Shown: in pieces, positions 1 to 8,378 of the stretch
How positions within the stretch are numbered: position 1 is the stretch's first letter
Layout of the letters: each line of letters opens with the position of its first letter
Assembly: GCA_031216915.1 (NCBI GenBank)
Contig: CM062296.1
Span: 63,043,084-63,107,083, forward strand
Direction of reading: 5' to 3'
Length of the DNA: 64,000 nucleotides
Source of the DNA: Pictodentalium vernedei
Taxonomy: Eukaryota; Mollusca; Scaphopoda; Dentaliida; Dentaliidae
The notes under the pieces: model-generated
What the model was told of the DNA's origin: nothing
Seen by the model: the letters and a program-made list of their open reading frames with translations, nothing else
Database searches by the model: none
Program-made: the position numbers and the translations under genes

Positions 1-35
1 TCGTCGTCACTTCTACCAAATTTATCGACTGGCAT
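1..35 (-). CDS. Start of a viral-element gene cut by the window edge
   Basis: Reading leftward from an ATG at 33-35 gives MPVDKFGRSDD and then the sequence ends. It is preceded by an AT-rich spacer like those before the other genes of this element. I recall N-termini of this MPVDKFGR type in Polinton-like elements of invertebrates, sometimes on fibre-like proteins, but eleven residues cannot prove identity. It lies directly downstream of the protease on the same strand, so it is probably another late gene of the element, which must continue to the left of the window. Confidence 0.45.
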   Translation of the reverse strand, partial: MPVDKFGRSDD

Positions 36-187
36 GTTGTTGTGAGGATTTTTTTGTTTTTAGAAAAATATATTCAAAATGCAGTTTATTAAAAATGAAC
101 TATGTTATTTTATTTTTCGTTTTTATTCGATTAAAATTTTTAAAATATTTTTTTATCTTTATATATACTATAAAAAAAAATCTCTCT

Positions 188-622
188 CTAATGTAAATCA
201 TTGAGAATGTCTTGAAATCGATCTCCTTCAGACCATCTCTTGAGAACGTAGAGACACAGGTGACCGCAAAACACTTGATCTGGTGATTGCACTTGTTCCG
301 TGTTGTAACGAACCATCGATTTGTTGAAATAGTTCTTTATTTCTTTTGGCGGCGAGATTCCGTAGCTGTTGAAATAATATTTTTTTTTATTCCCGTTCTT
401 AAACCACACCACCCAGTGAGTGCCTTCACCCGATGAATCGTCTAGATTTAAAATTCTGCATTCCGATTGTCGAGGTCTTCTCTTCGGCAAGGCGTCTCTG
501 GAAAACACGCCTAGAAAATCTTTGATTTTCAAATCCTTTGCCGCATTCAACAGATCGATGTTGGATAGGGGTTCGTTAGGTAAGACGACACCTTCTACGG
601 ATATCTTTATTTTCTTATTCAT
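188..622 (-). CDS. Adenain-type cysteine protease of the Polinton/adintovirus-like element
   Basis: The 144-residue protein matches the small adenovirus-type protease that matures capsid precursors. GTHWVVW carries the catalytic His69. Gln112 and Cys119 (in CGHLC) are seven residues apart, the spacing of the oxyanion-hole Gln and nucleophilic Cys in adenain. The third catalytic position, normally acidic, is Asn85 in YYFNSYG, which is odd and could weaken activity or be a single-base change. The frame is otherwise intact, begins at an ATG and has a length normal for Polinton proteases. It lies between the Cys-rich ORF and the edge-truncated gene, all on the minus strand. Its likely substrates include the 203-residue precursor encoded at 7616-8227. 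Family assignment is strong; activity is inference. Confidence 0.85.
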   Translation of the reverse strand: MNKKIKISVEGVVLPNEPLSNIDLLNAAKDLKIKDFLGVFSRDALPKRRPRQSECRILNLDDSSGEGTHWVVWFKNGNKKKYYFNSYGISPPKEIKNYFNKSMVRYNTEQVQSPDQVFCGHLCLYVLKRWSEGDRFQDILNDLH

Positions 623-654
623 AAATGCGTATATATTTTTTTTTATTTATTTTA

Positions 655-972
655 TTATAATTTACTAAAAAATGATGTTATTTTTTTTTGTTTTTTTCTC
701 TTTTTTTTTAAACTAACATTCTTGATGTCTCTATTATTTTCTATAATTTTGATTCCATCTAATTCCTCTTGATTTTCTGGAATCCTGATATTACCATCTT
801 TTAGTAGAATAGATTCGATCGTTTTGTGGTGATTTAACGAATGAAATTTTTTAGACACCGTGTCGTAAATGTATTTACAATTTTGACAATTTTTTGAACA
901 GAAATAACAACTGCAAATATCTATTATATTCAAATACGTCTTTTTTGCTACCTGCAAAAAAAGACGACGCAA
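655..972 (-). pseudogene. Cys-rich ORF whose C-terminus duplicates the polymerase tail
   Basis: An open frame of about 105 codons encodes a Cys-rich segment (CSCYFCSKNCQNC) followed by a tail very like the end of the neighbouring polymerase: RIPENQEELDGIKIIE here against RIPENQEELDGLKIIE there, then a Lys/Arg run. The nucleotide sequences around 655-800 and 1040-1150 are also alike, so part of the polymerase 3' end was tandemly duplicated. There is no ATG in frame: the frame opens after a TGA and begins at TTG, so this may be a fragment or need a splice. A T-rich tract ending in TTTGCAG lies just inside it and could act as an acceptor. I do not recognise the Cys-rich part. Confidence 0.45.
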
Positions 973-1023
973 AAAGAGATATCAAACATAGTTTGTCTCT
1001 CTTAGCTCGAACGTTTTCGGAAT

Positions 1024-4000
1024 TTAAGAATTGGAGTTCGTTAGGGTTTTTTTTTCTTTTTTTCTTTTTCTTTTTAAACTAACTCTCTCCATGTCACTAT
1101 CGATTTCTATAATTTTGAGTCCATCTAATTCTTCTTGATTTTCTGGAATCCTATCATCCACAATCATATCTGGAATCTTATCATCCACAATCGTATCTGG
1201 AATCCAATCATCCACATTCATATCATCTCTAATTAGATCCACAGTCCAATGTCCGAGTGCCAAAGTGCTTATTTTATCATCTAACACGAATCTCTTTTCG
1301 TCGTCGGCCGTCAGCGAAATCTTGTTGACTATTTCGGTATACAAGTCGTGATTTTCGCTTCGTATCGATTTCATAATCTTATACACCGAACCACTTCCTA
1401 ACAGACAATCTTTATACTCTTGAAAAGAGATGTTTTTCTTCACCACGCACGCTTTAACTCCTTTGCACTTCTTGATCTCTTCATCATCTTCTAGACGATA
1501 AGCATACAGTTTGGGTCTCAAGCCCACGAATTTGAAGATTTGTTTACCACCGCTCTCGTCCTTAAATTTACTCAACACCTTCTTGTTGTTGTTGGATTGA
1601 ATGTTGGACAGGTGATCAACGGGATAATTGCTCGTGTCGAACCACTCGGCCACGTCCTGAGATATATCTCGGTAGACGTCTTTCGTCTCTATCTCATAAA
1701 CTAAACTGTCCATGTCGGTGAACAGTAGTTTGGCTTTATCACCAATTTTTCGTTTGACATAATCGTAGTGAAACTTGTACATCAATCGCTTGCTGATATC
1801 TAAGATGATCGGTCTGAGATAATATGGTTTGTCGAACATCAGGTACGTCTTTTGCATGTGAATGGCCACTAGATTTTCATCGAATATGGTTCGGTGTTTG
1901 TAATTGGGTTTCGCCACTAATTTTTTAGCTCTTTCCTCAGACGCGACGAGTTGAACGTCGGTTCTCTTCCTGATGTTTTCCATCGATTTACCGTACACGC
2001 AGTTGTTCATGAGTTTGAAGAAATATTTTTTGAAATTGTTCTCAGCTCGAATTCTGAGATTCGTGTTGAGATCGAAGTATTTTTTCATCCAAGGCTCTTC
2101 GTCGAATCGAATGATACGATGTATGTTGACTAATTTCATCCCGTAATCGACGTATTGTTTCAAATTCTCGCTGTAGATGACGTAGTTACGTTTGTTAAAT
2201 AAATTCGGAATGAGTTTTTCCTCGTCTCCTTTGTTCGGTTCCATTTATTCGGGAGCCAGCTGATAATCGTTGTGTAGATCGTGTAATTCTTCTGGATAGT
2301 TCAAATCGACTTCTAAAATGCAAGGATAGTCTCTCCATTTTTGCATCTCTTCCGGTTCCGTCACCCATTTGAAATTTCCAATCGGTAAAGGATGACTCAT
2401 AGCCCAACCGTACAGATTATTAGCGTCCCAATACTTATGTATTTAGTCGACTGTTTCGAATCGAAACCTTCTTTCATGTAGGGATTGTTAGCCTCAGAAT
2501 ATCTGTGAGAGATCATTGAGATGCCACCTCTTGCAGCCCTTTCGAACATGAGCAACATGTCCACGTCAGATAATAATTCCAATTGGACTTCGGTGGTCTT
2601 CAACAGAGCGTCCCATGCCAGACAGGGTGCGGTGAAATACCAAGCGGGATCCAGATCGTAATTTCGACAACAGATGTCTCGAAAATTTTTGAACACGTCT
2701 GCCAAGAGCAGAACGTCGGTCTTCAGATAGAGATTGTGATAATCTCTCATGGCTTTCATATCGAATGATTTCCACACGTTTTTGGCGTGTTCGTTATTCT
2801 CGTTGGAAATGTCGGATTCGTATAATTTTGCATAAAAATCTTCTTTAGAAGGTAGTGCGGTGTCTTCGAATCTCTTTAGATCGTTCATGTAATCGTAAGG
2901 ATAGACTCCTTTCCTCAACATGATGTCTACTCGTTCTCCATAATGTTCGCTCGTGATTTTAAATTTATCCTTGCTCATGTTATCGATTAATTTTTCCAGA
3001 GCGGTCGACATGAATTTAAAACTGTCGATGAAACGTATGGCTCTACGAATGAATTTCGTTTTTTTTTTCAACGTCTCTCCGTCGATTACTCTTTTCTTCT
3101 CCATGAGCTTCCATTTCATGAAGGAAATGTGTCTTTCTTCGCTGTTCACGATGCAATTTAATTCTTCGTGTGAGGTGCCGAGATTTTTCACAGACAGATG
3201 ACTGTCGTAACCCGAAAACGGCGTCTCGATATTTTAAATTACACTTGCTGTGAGCCGGACCGCGATACAGACCTGTGTAATGATCATGGTCTCTGACCTT
3301 CTTATTTTCCTTCGAATTCTCGTCGAACGATTGTTTGCGTATGTGACATTCGATGGCTCTGTTATTTTCGTCCTGCTGCTCTCGCATGATGATCATTTTT
3401 GCCGGAGTTTTAAATTTGTCATATAGCATTTGAATTTTCGATTCTAACTCTTCCACGAACCTTTGAGCCACGTCATCGTCTTCATACTGTTTCGTGTAGG
3501 TGAAGGGACCCATGTCGTGTTGCGAGTCGAAAGCGCATTTCATGTAAACGCAATAGCCTGAAGGTATGTGTTTTTGATATCTTTCGACGTAACTTTGAAG
3601 AGCGTTGGGTTGACAGGAACTCATTTTTGCGGTGAAACATTCGAAATCGGCGTACACGACGAATGGTACTTTTAACCTTCTATTGTGATTTTCAAACTTC
3701 ACGATGGTGTTAGGTTTGGGCATTTCGATGGTGACACCTTGATTTTCGTTGCAATATTCCTGATGTTTCGCCAACGAGTCTTCGCTGTGAAACGTGTTCA
3801 TGCAATTGAAACATAAAGATATCTTTGCTTTATGTTTACTACTTTGTTTCCACAGTAATCGGCTCAGATGTTTAACCCAACAATAATGACGATTGTCACC
3901 ATTCGAAATCAATAATAAAATAATTGTCTTTTCTCTTCCGCGATACGAAGTCTGTCTGAGAGGATAGATCTTTTGTTTTTCGTTGTCATATCCCAAGACG

Positions 4001-4953
4001 TTCACCGCTACGGTGGGATTTTGAACCTCGAAACGTTCGATGTGTTTTAACTCTGTTGGAAAAGTCACTCCGGTCCAATCTAGATTTTTAGAAGTTTCCT
4101 CGTAACGAGAAACTCTATCGGAGTGTATTTCGACAGGGTATAAAGCGGAGGTGACTGCCCATTTAAAACACTGATTATCTTTATTTCTCACATTGACCAT
4201 GGCGTGTTTCTTAGTCAAGAAATACGGTAATTCCAAGTAGGAAGATCCTTTCAACGGATCGTTTTTATTTATGTGAATTTCGAGTTTCAACACCTCATCG
4301 AACGTCCAATTACTACCTTCATGTTGATAATTCGTGAGAGACATCAACATCTTGTCTTTCATCTTTTCAAAAACGTCCGATAAATCTGAAACTCGAAATA
4401 CGGGTTCGATGTTAGATCTGAAATATGCATTTTTCACGATGCTCTCACCGGACTTCACGTCGATTTTATTCATCACGCAATGGAGTATCATCTTAATTTT
4501 TAGTTCCACGTTCATGTATTCGCGAAACAAATCCAATACTTTTTTCTTTTCCCATTCCATGAACAATTTCAGATCGATTTTCTTGAACGAGGGAACCACG
4601 TCGAAAGTTTTAAAAACGCCTTTGATCGCACTCTCCCGTTCTACGGGCTTCGATTGGAATAGTTCCGCAACGAGTTGTGTTACATATTCTTCTCCTTTCC
4701 CTTCGTCGATTGCTCGTTGAATTTCGCTCGATATATCTCGTTTGTCTAGAATCTGAAGTGCATCACTCGTTTTCGTTTTTCTTTCCTTTACTTTGGAAAC
4801 TTGATGTTCTTCAACGGCTTTTCGTTTAGTCATCTTCTTATTTTTCACAATCGAAACGTTTTTGGTTTTTTTCGACGTCGGCATTTCGATTCCTTTTACT
4901 ATCTTCTCATTTATCACAACCGATGCATCTTTTGACGTCGTTGCTATTGACAT
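1024..4953 (-). pseudogene. polB: Protein-primed DNA polymerase B of the viral element (three lesions)
   Basis: A polymerase of about 1300 codons that would replicate the element by protein priming. The N-terminal piece (from the ATG at 4953) is Lys-rich, then has a C2H2 finger (CFNCMNTFHSEDSLAKHQ, about residue 380), exonuclease motif I VVYADFECF (about residue 434) and RDHDHYTGLYRG. Downstream are GYDSHL, YLKTDVLLLADVF, the polymerase A motif DANNLYGWAMS, motif B NNCVYGKS and motif C FTDMDSL. The reading is broken at about 3205-3215 (frame change, perhaps with a small deletion), at about 2434-2440 (single-base frame change just before the A motif), and by an in-frame TAA at 2245-2247. All catalytic motifs survive, so decay is recent. 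Near the C-terminus IPDxIVDD-type repeats occur. It diverges from the plus-strand small genes across the inverted repeat at 5142-5385. Confidence 0.9.
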
Positions 4954-5141
4954 TTCGTTTGCCTTTCTAGCGTTTCACAAATATTCTTGTATGACTTCAG
5001 TTTTTTTTGATTAAGTTCTATGATTTCTGAAATGTGAAATTTGTAATAGTTTACAAATCTCGTTTAACTGAGGTACGGTTTTCTCATTTAAATTTACCAT
5101 TGTTTTATCTGTTTGCTTCATTTGTAAGAATATTTTTTTTT

Positions 5142-5385
5142 AATTTTGTATTTAAATAATTTGTTAAAAAAGTTTTGCTTTTTACTCTTTTTATATATAT
5201 ATAAAAAGTTAAATTTTAACATCCTTTTTTTTCTTTAATGTGAATTTTTTTGTTCCTTAATGTGAAAAAATTGAATTAATACGAGAAAAAAAGATGTTAA
5301 AATTTAACTTTTTATATATATATATAAAAAGAGTAAAAAAGCAAAACTTTTTAACAAATTATTATTTAAATACAAAATTTAAAAT
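5142..5385. repeat. Long AT-rich inverted repeat between divergent early genes
   Basis: The left arm at about 5142-5233 and the right arm at about 5285-5385 are near-perfect inverted copies of roughly 90-100 bp, separated by about 50 bp. Each arm contains TTTTATATATATATAAAAAG, a strong TATA-like tract, and GCAAAACTTTTTAACAAAT or its complement. The polymerase reads left from it and the small gene at 5428 reads right. It therefore looks like a symmetrical divergent promoter; an origin role is possible but only a guess. Confidence 0.75.
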
Positions 5386-5427
5386 ATACATTATTTGCAA
5401 GAATTCATAAAAACCAAATAATCGATC
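5308..5427 (+). promoter_or_regulatory. Early promoter cassette, copy 1
   Basis: This is the right arm of the inverted repeat extended to the start codon. In order it has a TATATATA tract, an A-rich stretch, TACAAAATTTAAAATATAC, ATTATTTGCAAGAATT and CCAAATAATCGATC directly before ATG. The same order of blocks precedes the ORFs starting at 6124 and 6620. Conservation of non-coding sequence in front of three different starts is the evidence for a promoter and leader role. Confidence 0.65.
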
Positions 5428-5880
5428 ATGACAACAACATCTAAAAGATGTGAATTAAAATTGAAACGAGACGAAGCGTATAAGAAATTCGGTTTTAATA
5501 TCTATACATTACAACAACACGATCCCATCAAATTGAAAGAGGTCGAGATGGAGGAGGAGATAGAGCGCTACTACAACAAATATCAGATGTGTTTGAAATT
5601 GGACGAAGCCATGCTCGATTTGTTTTACGAGTACCAAAGCGATCTGCTGAATAATTTCATCGCCACCGAAGACAGAGAATTTGATAAGGATGATTTGTTG
5701 TTGTTCTATGGAAGTTACATATATCCAATAATCTCACTCGAACTCGTGGACAAATTGGGTGGTGAGAGCGCATTCACCGATGTAAAAAAACTCAAAAGAG
5801 TAAAGATAAACATTCAAAACATTTACGTAAGTGGAAAAATGACAAATGTCAACATGCTAATAACGGACTTGGAAATATAA
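5428..5880 (+). CDS. Small early protein, paralogue A (unknown function)
   Basis: A 150-residue intact ORF beginning MTTTSKRCELKLKRDEAY. It is soluble, rich in Lys, Glu and Asp, and has no signal or membrane segment. It is clearly paralogous to the ORF at 6620-7018: shared blocks include LKLDE, EYQSDL, REFDKDDL and VKKLKRVKINIQ. A decayed relative lies at 27510-27905 in the second element. It follows promoter copy 1 and ends before a hairpin at 5919-5957. I do not recognise a family. Its position beside the polymerase and its own promoter suggest an early or regulatory role, which is inference only. Confidence 0.7.
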   Translation: MTTTSKRCELKLKRDEAYKKFGFNIYTLQQHDPIKLKEVEMEEEIERYYNKYQMCLKLDEAMLDLFYEYQSDLLNNFIATEDREFDKDDLLLFYGSYIYPIISLELVDKLGGESAFTDVKKLKRVKINIQNIYVSGKMTNVNMLITDLEI

Positions 5881-5918
5881 ACAATAGAGAGATTGATTTT
5901 TAGCAAAGAAGAAGGAAA

Positions 5919-5957
5919 AAAAAGTAATGAGATCTAAAGATGATCTCATTACTTTTT
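5919..5957 (+). terminator. Hairpin after small gene A
   Basis: A perfect 16-bp stem, arms AAAAAGTAATGAGATC and its complement, encloses a 7-base loop and ends in a T run. It starts about 40 bases after the stop codon of the gene at 5428-5880. A related hairpin follows paralogue B at 7089-7169. The repeated placement suggests a transcript 3' end signal, though this is unproven in a eukaryotic setting. Confidence 0.45.
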
Positions 5958-5995
5958 ACAAAAAAAGTTTCACATTAAAGAAATTAAAATTAAAA

Positions 5996-6123
5996 ACTTT
6001 TTTATATATATATATAAAGAGCAAAAAAAACAAAATTTTTTTAAACAAATTATTAAAATACAAAATTTAAAATATACATTATTTGCAAGAATTTGTAAAA
6101 CAAAAAAAACTAAATAATCGATC
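5996..6123 (+). promoter_or_regulatory. Early promoter cassette, copy 2
   Basis: A direct repeat of the cassette before 5428: TATATATA tract, AAACAAATTATTAAAATACA, the ATTATTTGCAAGAATT block and AATAATCGATC before ATG at 6124. The similarity to copy 3 begins further upstream at about 5951, so copies 2 and 3 share roughly 175 bp and probably arose by a duplication of promoter plus gene. Confidence 0.6.
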
Positions 6124-6429
6124 ATGACGACAACATCCATGATGGAATCTCGACATAAACGTTGACGTTGTTTAATAAATCGTTATTCTCCAAAAAACCA
6201 AGAAGAAAAAAATCGTAATTTATATTTACGCATTTTGAAAGAAAACGATACGATTTGCAATAGAAAATCGAATCGTAATACTATTAGCGAACAAAAATTA
6301 ATCGACAATGTCGTTCGAACTATTAAAAAAGAAGAAGAAGGTTCAAGACAAATAGAACTCATACGACTTTTACGCGAAGTCTCGCACGAGGTTCAAAACA
6401 AATTTCCGCGAAGCAGATGCGTGTTATAA
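6124..6429 (+). pseudogene. Third small early ORF, broken by one stop codon
   Basis: The ATG at 6124 follows promoter copy 2 exactly as in the neighbouring genes. The frame reads MTTTSMMESRHKR, meets TGA at 6163-6165, and then stays open to TAA at 6427-6429, encoding among others EQKLIDNVVRTIKKEEEG and RLLREVSHEVQNKFPRS. Full length would be about 101 codons. The body is not like paralogues A and B; only the first residues and the promoter match. The protein is charged and probably helical; function unknown. Confidence 0.55.
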
Positions 6430-6486
6430 AGAGAAAAAAACTTTTACAAAAAAAATTTTTCACATTAAAGAAATTAAAATTAAAAA

Positions 6487-6619
6487 ACTTTTTTTTTTTA
6501 TATATATATATAAAGAGCAAAAAAAAACAAAACTTTTTAAACAAATTATTAAAATACAAAATTTAAAATATACATTATTTGCAAGAATTCGTAAAACAAA
6601 AAAAAACAAATAATTGATC
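6487..6619 (+). promoter_or_regulatory. Early promoter cassette, copy 3
   Basis: Third direct copy with the same order of blocks: TATATATATATATAAAGAG, ACAAATTATTAAAATACA, ATTATTTGCAAGAATTC and AATAATTGATC followed by ATG at 6620. Changes relative to copy 1 are few and scattered. Confidence 0.6.
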
Positions 6620-7018
6620 ATGACAGCAACACCTAAAAGATCCGAATTGAAATTGAAACAAGTTGAAACGTATAAGAAATTCGGTCATAAAATCTATAGA
6701 TTACAACGACACGATCCCATCGAAATGAACGAGGTTGAGACGAAGGGCTTAGAGCATAAATACGACAGATATAAGATGCCTTTGAAATTGGACGAACCCG
6801 CGCTCGATTTGATTTACGAGTACCAAAGCGATCTGCAGAACATCGTCATCGCCAAAGATAGAGAATTCGACAAGGACGATTTGTCGTTGCCCTATGGAAA
6901 TTATATATTTCCAAACATCTCATTCGAACTCGTGAAGAAATTGGGTGGTGAGAGCGAGTTGACTGATGTAAAAAAACTCAAAAGAGTAAAGATAAACATT
7001 CAACACGTTTTCGAATAA
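6620..7018 (+). CDS. Small early protein, paralogue B (unknown function)
   Basis: Begins at ATG 6620 with MTATPKRSELKLK; an in-frame TTG six bases upstream is not a likely start. The 132-residue protein aligns along its length with the ORF at 5428-5880, including YKKFG, HDPI, LKLDE, EYQSDL, REFDKDDL, KLGGES and VKKLKRVKINIQ. It stops earlier, at HVFE, where paralogue A continues for about 15 residues; the sequence after its stop (MSVNMQITDLEI in another frame) still resembles that tail, so the C-terminus was probably lost by a small indel. Function unknown. Confidence 0.65.
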   Translation: MTATPKRSELKLKQVETYKKFGHKIYRLQRHDPIEMNEVETKGLEHKYDRYKMPLKLDEPALDLIYEYQSDLQNIVIAKDREFDKDDLSLPYGNYIFPNISFELVKKLGGESELTDVKKLKRVKINIQHVFE

Positions 7019-7034
7019 GGAGAAAACATGAGTG

Positions 7035-7520
7035 TCAACATGCAAATAACAGACTTGGAAATATAAACAATAGAGAGATTGATTTTTTAGTGAAGGAGAA
7101 GGAAAACAAAAAAAAAGTAATGAGATCATCTTTAGATCTCATTTTTTTTTGTTTTCCTTCTTCTTCACTATTACCATATATTATAATAACGTTTCCTTTT
7201 TTCTCAATTTTCAGCGTTGATTCTTCTTTTTCTTTTTTTCTTTTTTTTTGTGATATGATACGTTTATAACAACATTTTTGTTTATCCGAATTATGAACGA
7301 ATGTTGTGCATCTCTTGGTAACACTCGCATCATTACCATTCTCTTTAGAAGGTAGTGGTGACAGTGGAAAGCGTCTCATTCTTTTCATTTCCAACCGTCT
7401 ATCCCGCGCTTTATCTATCTCTTTCATCAGTTCTTTCCTCATATATCCATCTTTAGCATCTAACCATTTTTCCACTTTTTTTTTTTGTTTCTTCGCACTC
7501 TGTCTCGCGATATTCGTCAT
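7035..7520 (-). CDS. Basic Lys-rich protein of the viral element (unknown)
   Basis: A 161-codon ORF, starting MTNIARQSAKKQ, rich in Lys and Glu and probably helical in its first third (WLDAKDGYMRKELMKEIDKA). The last part becomes hydrophobic and runs through the hairpin at 7089-7169, so the true end may be earlier. An alternative start lies at 7554 in another frame (MDKKVEKQLDDNDEY), and an A11/T11 run at about 7476-7486 sits where the two frames would meet, so a homopolymer slip may have split the gene. It lies downstream of the 203-residue gene on the same strand. No family recognised. Confidence 0.45.
   Translation of the reverse strand: MTNIARQSAKKQKKKVEKWLDAKDGYMRKELMKEIDKARDRRLEMKRMRRFPLSPLPSKENGNDASVTKRCTTFVHNSDKQKCCYKRIISQKKRKKEKEESTLKIEKKGNVIIIYGNSEEEGKQKKMRSKDDLITFFLFSFSFTKKSISLLFIFPSLLFAC
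7089..7169. terminator. Imperfect hairpin between convergent genes
   Basis: AGTGAAGGAGAAGGAAAAC at the left pairs with GTTTTCCTTCTTCTTCACT at the right, and AATGAGATC pairs with GATCTCATT around the loop ATCTTTA, with A and T runs between. The whole inverted repeat is about 80 bp. It lies just after paralogue B, and its core is the same as the hairpin at 5919-5957. It separates plus-strand early genes from the leftward late genes and may end transcripts from both sides. Confidence 0.45.
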
Positions 7521-7615
7521 TATCGTCTAATTGTTTCTCTACCTTTTTATCCATTTTAAATATATTATTTTATACTTTCTATGATTTATATTTTATATAA
7601 TTATATAATTTTATA

Positions 7616-8227
7616 TTATAATAACATATTCAAAATCGGTATATTCTTAAACGGCGAATTCTCACCGAGCAACAAACCCTTGCTGAGTCGCTCAACGTTC
7701 TGTCCACTCTTCAGATAGAGACCATTTCCTCTCAGAGAGTTGCCACCTCTAACAGGTTCCAGATACAATCCTTTACCGCTGTCGTCTACATGGACGCGAC
7801 ACACGGCTCCTCCCTTCTTCAAAAACAGTCCGCTGCCACCCATTAATTTCTCAACTGCCGAACTAGCGAGTCCCGTGAGAGCTCCCACGCCGAGAGTCTT
7901 TCTGAGAAAGGGTAGTGCCTTTGCGGCGAAGGGTAATGCTTTTGCGGCGATTCCTGCCAATAGTGGTAGGAAACCACCTTTCATTCTCAAATGGTATCTC
8001 AACTGAGCGGGACTCAATCTCACCGTCAACCCTCTTCCATCGCGAATCGCTTTCTCCATCGTTTTGATTTGACTTCTGGTCCAGGCGATCGAATCCTGAC
8101 CGCCTCTCGTCAGATCTTCGTGAGTGAATTTGAATCTCACCGCCACACCTTGAGTTGTTAACGCTCTCTTAAGTTTCTTCCTCTGTCCTGCGGATATGTT
8201 CATGTTTTTAATCACGTATTCTGTCAT
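7616..8227 (-). CDS. Core/minor capsid precursor, adenovirus pX/pVI-like
   Basis: Intact 203-residue ORF. The first 75 residues form a charged domain (MTEYVIKNMNISAGQRKKL, later AWTRSQIKTMEKAI), followed by RMKGGFLPLLAG and a hydrophobic, Ala/Leu-rich segment (residues about 86-125), then Gly-rich repeats. Three sites fit the adenain cleavage consensus: MKGG at 82-85 before Phe86, LMGG at 128-131 before Ser132, and LRGN at 165-168 before Gly169. This layout, and the protease in the same element, points to a precursor matured in the virion, perhaps with membrane-active or DNA-binding products. A decayed copy at 20153-20610 keeps KMKGGF. Assignment to pX or pVI specifically is uncertain. Confidence 0.65.
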   Translation of the reverse strand: MTEYVIKNMNISAGQRKKLKRALTTQGVAVRFKFTHEDLTRGGQDSIAWTRSQIKTMEKAIRDGRGLTVRLSPAQLRYHLRMKGGFLPLLAGIAAKALPFAAKALPFLRKTLGVGALTGLASSAVEKLMGGSGLFLKKGGAVCRVHVDDSGKGLYLEPVRGGNSLRGNGLYLKSGQNVERLSKGLLLGENSPFKNIPILNMLL

Positions 8228-8378
8228 AATTCTGTTTTTTTTAAATATATTTACTTCAATTGTTTCTTGTTTAATAATAATTATTTATATTAAAATAATT
8301 TTGTAAAATTAATATTGCGTTTATTTTATTTTTGTTATCTATATATATACACAATATTTTTATTTTTTTTTTTTGCTT

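Noticed and set aside
894..1082. Plus-strand ORF over the protease/polymerase 3' region
   Set aside because: It is opposite the viral minus-strand genes and its content is translated T-runs (F repeats).
2195..2407. Minus-strand ORF of 70 codons inside the polymerase
   Set aside because: It is an out-of-frame reading; the polymerase sequence continues in another frame through this interval with recognisable motifs.
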